A DNA stretch of 49,686 nucleotides from an uncultured bacterium (GTDB taxonomy: Bacteria; Planctomycetota; UBA1135; UBA2386), in assembly GCA_937906475.1 (NCBI GenBank), contig CALCZA010000006.1:1-49686 (forward strand), written 5' to 3'. A model generated the notes under the pieces. That model did not search any database, was not told the DNA's origin, and saw nothing but the letters and a program-made list of their open reading frames with translations. The number at the start of each line of letters is the position of its first letter. The stretch's first letter is position 1. The position numbers and the translations under genes were made by a program. Positions 43,274-49,686 of this stretch are shown piece by piece.

Positions 43274-45088
43274 ATGTCCTCGATCCCATCGACGTTCCCG
43301 AACCTGCTTAATCAGCACGTCCGCCCCCTGGGCGATCGCATTTTCCTGCCTCGCCGAGCGGCTCGGGATGAGAGCCCAATCTCGTTCGCTCGCATCGCAG
43401 AAGATGTCGATTCTCTAGCGGCAGCGATCCTGGAGTTGGGGATCGAGCGCGGCGACCACGCCGGCCTGATTGCAGAGAACCGCTACGAGTGGTTGCTGAT
43501 CGACCAGACGCTGGCCGGACTCGGCATCGTCGACGTGCCACGTGGTTCGGATACGACGCCAATGGAGTTGCAGTTCATCCTGGCCCACAGCGGTTGCTGC
43601 GTAGCATTTGCGGATACCGAAGAAGTCGCCAAGGACCTGATGGCGATGAAGGCGGAGTTGCCAAAGCTGGAGCACATCATCGTCATGGCCGACGAAACCA
43701 AGGTCGAAGGCACGCTCGCGCTCGGCAACCTGGTCGCCCTAGGAGCCAAGAAAAAGGTCGCGATGGCCGCCAAACTCCAAGAGGCGCGCGACGCCGTCCA
43801 GCCCAGCGACCTGCTGACGATCGTCTACACCAGCGGCACGACGGCCGAGCCGAAGGGCGTCATGCTCACCCATGACAACGTCATTTCAAACATGCGCATG
43901 GTGCAGAGCGTGCTGCACGTAACAGAGAGCGACAGCTTCCTGTCCGTTCTGCCGGCATGGCACATGTATGAGCGCATGATGGACTACTTGGCGTTCTTTA
44001 GCGGTGGAGTGCTCGTCTACACCGACCGCCGCCGCCTCAAGGAAGACCTACCGAAGATCAAGCCAACTGTGTTCGCCGCCGTGCCGCGCGTCTGGGAGAT
44101 CCTGCACGATGGCATGGTCAACCACTCGCTCAAGCTCAAGGGCATACCCGGCAAGTTGCTGCGCAAGGGACTGGCGCTGTCACGCCAGAAAGGCCGCGGC
44201 AAGCTCAGCGCACTACAAAGGTTGCAGCACAAACTCATCGATGGCCTCGTGCTGAAGAAGATCCGCAGCAAGGTCTTTGGCGGGCAGTTGCGACTCTGTG
44301 TCAGCGGCGGTGGCGCGCTGCCCAGACACGTCGACGAGACCTTTCTTGGCATGGGCATGCCGATGCGCAACGGCTACGGCCTGACCGAGACCAGTCCGGT
44401 CGCGTCGATCCGCCTACCGCATCAATTCGATCCCGGCCACATCGGCCCGCCATTGCCGGACACGCGCATTGAAGCGCGCAAGGAAGACGGCACGCCGGTT
44501 CCAGAGGGCGAGACTGGCATTCTGTGGATCCATGGCCCGCAGATCATGCGCGGCTACTACGAGAACCCTTCGCGCACCAAGGAAGTGCTGACCGAGGACG
44601 GTTGGTTCAATAGCGGCGACCTCGGCCACTGTGACGCCAATGGCAACTTCTGGATAACCGGTCGCGCCAAGGACACGATCGTCTTGGCTGGCGGCGAGAA
44701 CGTCGAACCCGAACCGATCGAGACGTTGATCAAGACGTCACCGCTGATTGAACAAGCGGTTGTTGTTGGCCAAGACCGAAAGGCGCTCGGTGTGTTGATC
44801 GTTCCGAGCAAAGATGCGCTCGATCACGTTGTGCCAGAGAGCGAGTGGCAAGTCGAAGGCGATGTATTGCGCAGCGAGAAGGTGCGCGCGCTCTATCGCA
44901 AGGAACTCGACCGCATGGTCACTCGCGAGAACGGCTGCCGACCCACCGATCGCGTGGCGACGTTGCAAGTGTTGGCCGAGGGACTGACTCCGGACAACGG
45001 CATGTTGACACAAACAATGAAAGTGCGTCGACACGTGATCACCGAGCGATACGCGAGCGTGATCACATCGCTGTTCGACCGCGGTTAA
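43274..45088 (+). CDS. long-chain fatty acid-CoA ligase
   Basis: A 604-residue AMP-forming acyl-CoA synthetase. The adenylation motif is LTIVYTSGTTAEPKGVMLTH (about residues 182-201), followed by SDSFLSVLPAWHMYERM, the fatty-acid linker region with LVYTDRRRLKEDLPKIKPTVFAAVPRV, GYGLTETSPV, the ATP motif GWFNSGDLGHCDANGNFWITGRAKDTIVLAGGENVEP and the C-terminal GMLTQTMKVRRHVI. Length and the linker point to a bacterial FadD15-like/ACSL-type enzyme of long-chain substrate rather than acetyl-CoA synthetase. ATG 43274 is chosen because upstream in-frame codons (from 43166) do not resemble the family. It is convergent with thiD. Confidence 0.92.
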   Translation: MSSIPSTFPNLLNQHVRPLGDRIFLPRRAARDESPISFARIAEDVDSLAAAILELGIERGDHAGLIAENRYEWLLIDQTLAGLGIVDVPRGSDTTPMELQFILAHSGCCVAFADTEEVAKDLMAMKAELPKLEHIIVMADETKVEGTLALGNLVALGAKKKVAMAAKLQEARDAVQPSDLLTIVYTSGTTAEPKGVMLTHDNVISNMRMVQSVLHVTESDSFLSVLPAWHMYERMMDYLAFFSGGVLVYTDRRRLKEDLPKIKPTVFAAVPRVWEILHDGMVNHSLKLKGIPGKLLRKGLALSRQKGRGKLSALQRLQHKLIDGLVLKKIRSKVFGGQLRLCVSGGGALPRHVDETFLGMGMPMRNGYGLTETSPVASIRLPHQFDPGHIGPPLPDTRIEARKEDGTPVPEGETGILWIHGPQIMRGYYENPSRTKEVLTEDGWFNSGDLGHCDANGNFWITGRAKDTIVLAGGENVEPEPIETLIKTSPLIEQAVVVGQDRKALGVLIVPSKDALDHVVPESEWQVEGDVLRSEKVRALYRKELDRMVTRENGCRPTDRVATLQVLAEGLTPDNGMLTQTMKVRRHVITERYASVITSLFDRG

Positions 45089-45209
45089 CGCGAGCACATC
45101 AGGTAGGAACCTACGGCGGTGATGATCGCAAACCCGACAGGTTCGACTTGCCTTTCGCCTGGGAACTCACCCAACGCCACCTAGCACACATCGCCTGAGA
45201 GCGCCTGTG

Positions 45210-45225
45210 GCGGCCATTAGGCCGC
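45210..45225. terminator. possible hairpin between convergent ligase and thiD genes
   Basis: GCGGCC (45210-45215) pairs perfectly with GGCCGC (45220-45225) around ATTA, directly at the thiD stop. No T tract follows on either strand, so it is at best a weak or bidirectional terminator. Confidence 0.35.
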
Positions 45226-45995
45226 TAAGGCTTACTGAGCGGCACGCGAGCAGGGAGGCCATCCGGACGCTGCTTAACGCGCGACAGCAGTGCGCTGAGC
45301 CAATCACCTGCGGTGCGGCAAGCATCGACGAGGCTACATTCGTTCGCCAGATGCGTGGCGATCGCACTGGCTAGAGCACAACCAGTGCCACGAACGGGCC
45401 CACAATCGAAGCGCTCACGCTGGAATCGAACCGGCGCGCCATCGGCCAACCGTTCGCCAGTCCACAGTTCGTCGATGGCATCAGGCCCTTCGCCGTGCCC
45501 ACCCTTGTGCAAGACCGCCTGCGCTCCGAGTTCGAGCAACGAGTCAGCGCAGCCATCGGCGAGAACCGCAAGTTCCAGCGTGTTCGGTGTGACCAACTGC
45601 GCAAACGGCACGAGGTGCTCACGATAAGCAACGACGAGGTCGTCCCCACTGCTCATGCCACCGGCAGTCGCCGACAACACCGGATCGACGATGATCTTCG
45701 CAGCATCGCGCAGCGGTTGCAGTGCTTCGGCCACCGCAACGACCTGCTCAGCAGAACCGACGTAGCCAATTTTGACGGCACGCACCGGACCGTCTGCGAG
45801 CACGGTGGCAATCTGTTCACGAATCACCGCGGCGTCAATCGGAACCGAGCGCACGAAACCGCGCAGACCTTGCACCGTCGTCGCCAACGCAATCGGCAAT
45901 GGCTCGCCACCAAGTAACGACACCACCGCAGCATCAACCGTGATCCCGGCACCACCACTTGGATCCAGCCCGCCGAGCAGCAAGACGCGCGCCAT
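45225..45995 (-). CDS. thiD: hydroxymethylpyrimidine/phosphomethylpyrimidine kinase
   Basis: A 256-residue ribokinase-fold enzyme that phosphorylates HMP and HMP-phosphate in thiamine biosynthesis. It shows LGGLDPSGGAG at the N-terminus (residues 8-17), VQGLRGFV, KIGYVGSAEQV, IVDPVLSATAGG, VTPNTLELAVL and the catalytic anion-hole motif RGTGCALASAIATHLA. ATG 45995 overlaps the stop of a small upstream frame (TGATG), so translation is probably coupled to it. No other thi gene and no TPP riboswitch was recognised. The PdxK/ThiD distinction cannot be made absolutely from sequence, but motif order favours ThiD. Confidence 0.9.
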   Translation of the reverse strand: MARVLLLGGLDPSGGAGITVDAAVVSLLGGEPLPIALATTVQGLRGFVRSVPIDAAVIREQIATVLADGPVRAVKIGYVGSAEQVVAVAEALQPLRDAAKIIVDPVLSATAGGMSSGDDLVVAYREHLVPFAQLVTPNTLELAVLADGCADSLLELGAQAVLHKGGHGEGPDAIDELWTGERLADGAPVRFQRERFDCGPVRGTGCALASAIATHLANECSLVDACRTAGDWLSALLSRVKQRPDGLPARVPLSKP

Positions 45996-46138
45996 CAAAG
46001 CACTTCGACCAAGCCGTTAAAGAAGGTTCGGCCAACGAGCAGAGAAGCCTGCTCCGGATGATCAGAGGCGCCCGAAGCCACGGCGGTTGCAACGGCGGTT
46101 GCAACGGCGGCAACGATGGCGAGAACGTAGAGGCGCAT
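45995..46138 (-). CDS. 47-residue exported peptide gene coupled to thiD
   Basis: A 47-codon frame: MRLYVLAIVAAVATAVATAV, then ASGASDHPEQ, then ASLLVGRTFFNGLVEVL. The first 22 residues are a textbook signal peptide with cleavage likely after ASG or similar. The stop overlaps the thiD start as TGATG, and a TATGCT box lies 11 bases upstream of its ATG, so gene identity is plausible despite its small size. Its AVATAVATAV core is encoded by the 12-base tandem repeat at 46081-46110. It could act as a leader that sets thiD translation or be a truncated remnant of an exported protein. Function is unknown. Confidence 0.5.
   Translation of the reverse strand: MRLYVLAIVAAVATAVATAVASGASDHPEQASLLVGRTFFNGLVEVL
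46081..46110. repeat. 12-base tandem repeat within a signal peptide coding region
   Basis: CGGCGGTTGCAA is present twice in tandem (46081-46092, 46093-46104) plus a half copy (46105-46110). On the minus strand it encodes the repeating Ala-Thr-Ala-Val core of the small exported peptide, so unit changes would alter signal-peptide length by four residues without shifting frame. Confidence 0.75.
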
Positions 46139-46215
46139 GGTTCATCAGAAGCATAGCAGCCGACACTCCAACTTGGTCGACCGCGCCATTTGCAGTCACT
46201 CAGAGGCAAATACGC

Positions 46216-47283
46216 CTAGTCGTCGTTTTCGCCGAGCTTGACCGCATTCGCACCCGAAACGCCCATGGCCTTGAGCACATTGCGCTCAAGCCGACGCTCG
46301 AGCCGACGGAGCGTTCGCGAATCGGCGCAGTCCAACGTTATCGAACCGCCGGCAACCGAACCGTGACCACCGCACGAGCCCTCTTCGGTCTCGATGCCAG
46401 CCTTGATCAGGCGCCAGGCATCGCCGCCGGTTTCCGTGCGAACGGAGATGTAGTAGCTCTGGCCCACCAAGCCGCCGCAGAAGACCGCCTTGGTACCTTC
46501 CATGCGCAGCAGCATGTCGGCGACCTCAGCCACCATTTCAGCGCTGGTCGTATTGCCGAGCGAGCAAAGTACGAGGCCGTCATAGAGACGAACCTTGCTG
46601 AGCGCATCCTTTAGAGTACGGAAGTATGCAACCGGCAGATCCGGGTTGGTGATCGCGGCAAGTGCCTGGCGATCGAGGTGCTTGGCCAAGAACTCGACCA
46701 CTTGCACGTCGAGTTTACTGACGTTGCGCGACAAGTCCGCGGTATCGGTTCGAATGCCGTAGTGCAGAGCCGTGGCCGCCTGGGGGCTCGGTTCGACCCC
46801 GGCATGCATCAGGTAGCTGCCTACAATCGTGCTGGTCGCGCCAATGTCGGGACGCACATCGAGGAACGCCGTCTGGCTCGGGTCGAGCTTGCTGTCGTCA
46901 CAAACGTGGTGATCGATGACGATGTCGACCGCGGTGCCCGCTGGCACGAACGTATGGCCAAACCCAGGCTGAGTATCGACCAACGCCACGCAATCGAAAT
47001 CGCTCAGCTTGATCGTGTCGAGGCGGTCCATCTCGATGGCGAGTTCGCGAACCATAGCTTGGTTCTCGGCGCGAAGGATCTTGCCGGTGATGGCGAGTTT
47101 GGTCTCGATACCGCATGCCAACCGCGCGAACTCCATCAAGCCAACAGCGCCACCGAGAGAATCGGGGTCCGGGTTGTTGTGAGTAAGCACGAGCAAGCGC
47201 TGACGTGTCCTGAGCAGGTCACGCAGCACTTCGGTTCGGGCAGTTCCGCTTTGCGCTAGCTTGGCCAAAGATGGGGTGTTCAT
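46216..47283 (-). CDS. DHH-family phosphoesterase
   Basis: A 355-residue metal-dependent phosphoesterase of the DHH/DHHA1 superfamily (RecJ, NrnA, cyclic-dinucleotide phosphodiesterase relatives). Metal ligands are visible: H35, D39 and D41 in THNNPDPDSLGG, D103 in VALVDTQPG, and DHH at 124-126 in VIDHHVCDD. The DHHA1 half ends with EEGSCGGHGSVAGGS, the GGH RNA/nucleotide-binding motif. Without a membrane or CBS part it most resembles nanoRNase/pAp phosphatase-type proteins, though the substrate is unknown. The ATG at 47283 is preferred over one eight codons upstream. It follows the TIM-barrel gene by 70 bases on the same strand. Confidence 0.88.
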   Translation of the reverse strand: MNTPSLAKLAQSGTARTEVLRDLLRTRQRLLVLTHNNPDPDSLGGAVGLMEFARLACGIETKLAITGKILRAENQAMVRELAIEMDRLDTIKLSDFDCVALVDTQPGFGHTFVPAGTAVDIVIDHHVCDDSKLDPSQTAFLDVRPDIGATSTIVGSYLMHAGVEPSPQAATALHYGIRTDTADLSRNVSKLDVQVVEFLAKHLDRQALAAITNPDLPVAYFRTLKDALSKVRLYDGLVLCSLGNTTSAEMVAEVADMLLRMEGTKAVFCGGLVGQSYYISVRTETGGDAWRLIKAGIETEEGSCGGHGSVAGGSITLDCADSRTLRRLERRLERNVLKAMGVSGANAVKLGENDD

Positions 47284-47353
47284 TGAGGAAGAGTGCCGGG
47301 GACTCAAGACCGCTCTGCATTCAGCATCGGGTCAAGAGACTCGCAACCTTGTG

Positions 47354-48247
47354 CTACAGGCCATACTTGTCGAGACACGAACGCATGCCAGCCATCTCTC
47401 CAGGGGCAACAGAGAGATCGAGTTCCAGCACGACCGGGAAGGCGTTCCCGACACGAGGTACATAGGAGGCGCAGAGCCCATAGTCCACCCCACCCGCTCC
47501 TGGCGGGAGATATAGTCCATCGCCCGAAGCATCACCTAACGTCATTCCCTGCAATCGGTTACCAAAAGATTCGAGCCATTCTCCCTGCGCTTCTGAAAGA
47601 ATCTGTTCTCGCCGGGCGCTAATCCCGGCGTCGTGCCAGTAGCCGAGTCGCCGGCCACCGAGATCCTCGACAATGTCGTGCATCGATTCCAGGTCGAGAA
47701 CGGCGCGCAAACTTCGCCCCTGTGTCACGCAGAAGTTCATTTCAGGAAATGACTTAATGATCGCGAACAACTCTCGGCAAGCGCCGTCGACGAACGCGTT
47801 TCGTCCGACCTTGCGGCGAGCGAGCAGGGCCTGGGCCCGCTCATGACTCCACGTGTAGTTGTGCTCGTTGACGTCCTCCGCCTCGATATCGCCATGCACC
47901 CCGACGACGCCAAGGTCGAGCACCACGGTTTGTGTCCCGATCGTCATCGCGCAGTTGACCGCGTCGGTGACCGCACGATGAGCGACCGCCCGTTCGGCGT
48001 CCGACTGCGAGCACAACGACGTCAGAGCCGAGCGGTCGGCCAACGGGTTGGCGGCACGCACACAGGCGAATTGGATCGGCAGGTCATCGGACGCGGCACG
48101 CACCGCGGACCACGAGATCGGTCGCGGCCCCGGCGACGCGGCCAAGCCGGAAAACCCTTCCTCCAAAATAGATACAACGAGCGCCTGAGGAGACTTCGGC
48201 CCGTGGACCGAGGCCCAGGCCGACCCTAGGAATCTTTGCACATGCAT
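47354..48247 (-). CDS. TIM-barrel sugar isomerase/AP-endonuclease-like protein
   Basis: A 297-residue protein that I place in the xylose-isomerase-like TIM-barrel group. Supporting stretches: MHVQRFLGSAWASVHG at the N-terminus, VVSILEEGFSGLAASP, a barrel strand TQTVVLDLGVVGVHGD, then FVDGACRELFAIIKSFPEMNFCVTQ, IVEDLGGRRLGYWHDAG with the usual H-D-x-G metal-site end, and a long final strand region FPVVLELDLSVAP. The similarity is by pattern only and no EC activity can be given. ATG 48247 is chosen because 52 upstream codons in frame lack family character and would cross the divergent lipoprotein promoter region. Confidence 0.65.
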   Translation of the reverse strand: MHVQRFLGSAWASVHGPKSPQALVVSILEEGFSGLAASPGPRPISWSAVRAASDDLPIQFACVRAANPLADRSALTSLCSQSDAERAVAHRAVTDAVNCAMTIGTQTVVLDLGVVGVHGDIEAEDVNEHNYTWSHERAQALLARRKVGRNAFVDGACRELFAIIKSFPEMNFCVTQGRSLRAVLDLESMHDIVEDLGGRRLGYWHDAGISARREQILSEAQGEWLESFGNRLQGMTLGDASGDGLYLPPGAGGVDYGLCASYVPRVGNAFPVVLELDLSVAPGEMAGMRSCLDKYGL

Positions 48248-48334
48248 GTGGATGCTTTTCAAGAACGGGGTGAGGGCGCTACCTTCCAGATCTCTCGACC
48301 AACTGTCGAAACCACTAGTGGAAGACCACCACCG

Positions 48335-49686
48335 ATGAACAGAAGCCTCATATTCACGCCACTGATCGTGATCCTGGTGAGCCTGGTTGGCTGCCGCGCA
48401 CAAAGCGAGCGCAGCAACCTACAGAACTCAGTCACGCGTCTTGAGCAACGCCTCAAGAACATGGACGCCTACCTGGAGTCTCTACAAGAGGGACAGAAAG
48501 AGCAGAAGACGCAACAAGCCTCTGCGATCCAGAACAAGGAACGAGAAGTCCAGAAGCTCCGCGCTGCCATCGAACAGCAGGAGGCCGCCATCAGCAAGCA
48601 ACGCGAGCAGCTTGATCGTGAACGCACGCAAATGCTCACCGAGATGGAGGCCCAGCAACGCAAGATGAACGCGCAGCGCGAAGAGTTGCTCAAGCAGTTG
48701 CACCAAAAAGAGGAGGCACTGCATCAGAGCTTTCGAGGGCGCGAAAAAGAGATGCAAGCCCGCATGAAGGCGGAACAGCAAGCTCTCAAGCAGGACATCG
48801 AGAACCAACACCGCGAACTTCACAATCGCCTACAAGCACACACCGACGCGGAGAAGGACCGCGAGATGCAGACCAAGCGCCAGCTTGAAGAAGCCCACAA
48901 GGCTGTGCAGTCGATGGAGCGCAAGCTCGCCCAGCAAGACGCCCACCAACAACTGGCGCACGAACTTGCGGATCGACTGGCTCAGCTCGAGGATCGCCTC
49001 GCCGAAGTCACGCAACGCAACGCCGACCACCGCGACCGCACGATTCAGGTAGCCAAGGAACTCGAGATCGCTCAGGCCAAGCTGGCGCAAGCACAAGGCG
49101 CAGCGAAGAGCCGACCGAACAACCAAGGCAAGGAAGCCCAGAAGGCAATCGCGCTACTGGCACAAGAACGCATGGAGATCGCTCGCCTGCGCGATTCGAT
49201 CCAACGCGACCTCGCCAAGGCCCGTCAGGGTCAAGGCCAGCAGGAGAGCAACGCAACGCGTCGTCTTAAGGCTGAGAACGGCGACCTAAAGAAGAAGCTT
49301 CGTGCGATGGAAATGCGGATCAAGAACCAGCAACGCCAGCACGACGAAAGCGAGAGCGGCAACGGCAGCCACGCCTTCAGCGGCATTGGCACACTGATCA
49401 TCAACGCCCATGACGGCACGGTGAACGTTCACATCCACGACGCAGCGAAGAGCAAGAAGTCCATTCCGACTCCGAAGACACGATCGGGCTTTGGCATTAC
49501 TAACGTGCCGCCAACTGGCGCACTGTTCCTGCCGAGCAAGGCTGGCCGGAAAGCTCCTGGCACCAAGGCGCGCGCTTCGCTGATGATGGCGCGCGACGCG
49601 CTCCCGCAGGCCCAGGCCCCAAAGACCGACGCCAAGATTAAGCCGGCGAGCAAGAAGAAGTCGCCGCCGAAGATCAACGACCTGAT
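48335..49686 (+). CDS. coiled-coil lipoprotein, 3' end cut by the window
   Basis: A gene of at least 450 codons that continues past the window. ATG 48335 opens a lipoprotein signal (MNRSLIFTPLIVILVSLVG, lipobox LVG-C20), then about 310 residues of Gln/Glu/Lys/Arg-rich heptad sequence (for example QNKEREVQKLRAAIEQQE, KQREQLDRERTQM), an almost continuous coiled coil. After about residue 350 a beta-like segment appears (FSGIGTLIINAHDGTVNVHIHDA), then a Lys/Pro-rich tail. The shape suggests an envelope-spanning or tethering lipoprotein, but I know no specific family. The start codon is 87 bases from the divergent TIM-barrel gene. Confidence 0.85.
   Translation, partial: MNRSLIFTPLIVILVSLVGCRAQSERSNLQNSVTRLEQRLKNMDAYLESLQEGQKEQKTQQASAIQNKEREVQKLRAAIEQQEAAISKQREQLDRERTQMLTEMEAQQRKMNAQREELLKQLHQKEEALHQSFRGREKEMQARMKAEQQALKQDIENQHRELHNRLQAHTDAEKDREMQTKRQLEEAHKAVQSMERKLAQQDAHQQLAHELADRLAQLEDRLAEVTQRNADHRDRTIQVAKELEIAQAKLAQAQGAAKSRPNNQGKEAQKAIALLAQERMEIARLRDSIQRDLAKARQGQGQQESNATRRLKAENGDLKKKLRAMEMRIKNQQRQHDESESGNGSHAFSGIGTLIINAHDGTVNVHIHDAAKSKKSIPTPKTRSGFGITNVPPTGALFLPSKAGRKAPGTKARASLMMARDALPQAQAPKTDAKIKPASKKKSPPKINDL

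Noticed and set aside
45934-46209. 91-codon minus-strand frame over the thiD start.
   Set aside because: It overlaps both thiD and the 47-residue frame in another phase and is rich in Pro/Arg/Ser as shadows are.

Overview
The window is about 49.7 kb of GC-rich bacterial DNA (roughly 60% G+C by eye). It is densely coded on both strands and holds about 40 protein genes and one tRNA. Gene content points to Planctomycetota. It includes the planctomycete c-type-cytochrome and polymer-degradation families (DUF1587/1592/1588/1585, DUF1549/DUF1553, DUF1501, the HEAT-repeat PVC-type heme protein, DUF1080), a secreted VCBS/FG-GAP calcium-loop protein, and the futalosine menaquinone gene mqnD. Assignment below phylum is not possible from the window. 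I see no CRISPR array, insertion sequence, integrase or phage module.

Layout. 1-2.8 kb: beta-carbonic anhydrase, dihydrolipoyl dehydrogenase with a promoter and a good hairpin terminator, and a DCC thiol-oxidoreductase. 2.8-5.7 kb (minus): three-gene operon led by an octaheme cytochrome c. 5.9-10.2 kb: secreted VCBS protein and a DUF1592-type cytochrome. 10.3-12 kb: sensor kinase and response regulator with overlapping ends. 12-13.2 kb: exported protein followed in frame by a GspG-like tail behind a TGA. 13.2-16.3 kb (minus): compact DUF4266-DUF3570-TlpA-ApbE operon, divergent from a second two-component pair (16.4-18.5 kb). 18.5-23.6 kb: beta-propeller protein, a divergent isocitrate/isopropylmalate dehydrogenase relative, an XRE regulator divergent from a small sigma-like protein, a DUF1080 protein, and a bacterial Vms1-like release-factor homologue. 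23.6-29.6 kb: FprA-type ferredoxin reductase coupled to an RNA methyltransferase, then the large heme/HEAT protein. 29.7-34.1 kb (minus): DUF3817, DUF1501 and DUF1549/1553. 34.4-39.1 kb: membrane and helical proteins of unknown role, alpha/beta hydrolase coupled to mqnD, and a small lipoprotein frame broken by TAG. 39.2-43.1 kb: pyrC, a radical SAM/SPASM protein, a thioredoxin-like gene crossed by an in-frame TGA, and tRNA-Gly(GCC). 43.3-49.7 kb: long-chain acyl-CoA ligase, thiD with a coupled 47-residue peptide gene, a DHH phosphoesterase, a TIM-barrel protein, and a coiled-coil lipoprotein that runs off the window.

The strongest unusual signal is at 41593-42567. A single reading frame encoding a signal-peptide thioredoxin-fold protein is crossed by one TGA. 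A perfect 6-bp hairpin with G as the second base of a 5-nt loop lies 24 nt downstream of that TGA, which is the geometry expected of a bacterial SECIS element. I interpret it as a candidate new selenoprotein; a nonsense mutation is the main alternative. A second system worth attention is the four-gene DUF4266/DUF3570/thioredoxin/ApbE operon, whose function is not known to me and whose barrel protein carries GAT motifs that resemble flavinylation sites. A third is a recurrent TANNNT box 6-14 nt upstream of about eleven start codons, with few Shine-Dalgarno motifs, which suggests leaderless or near-leaderless transcripts.
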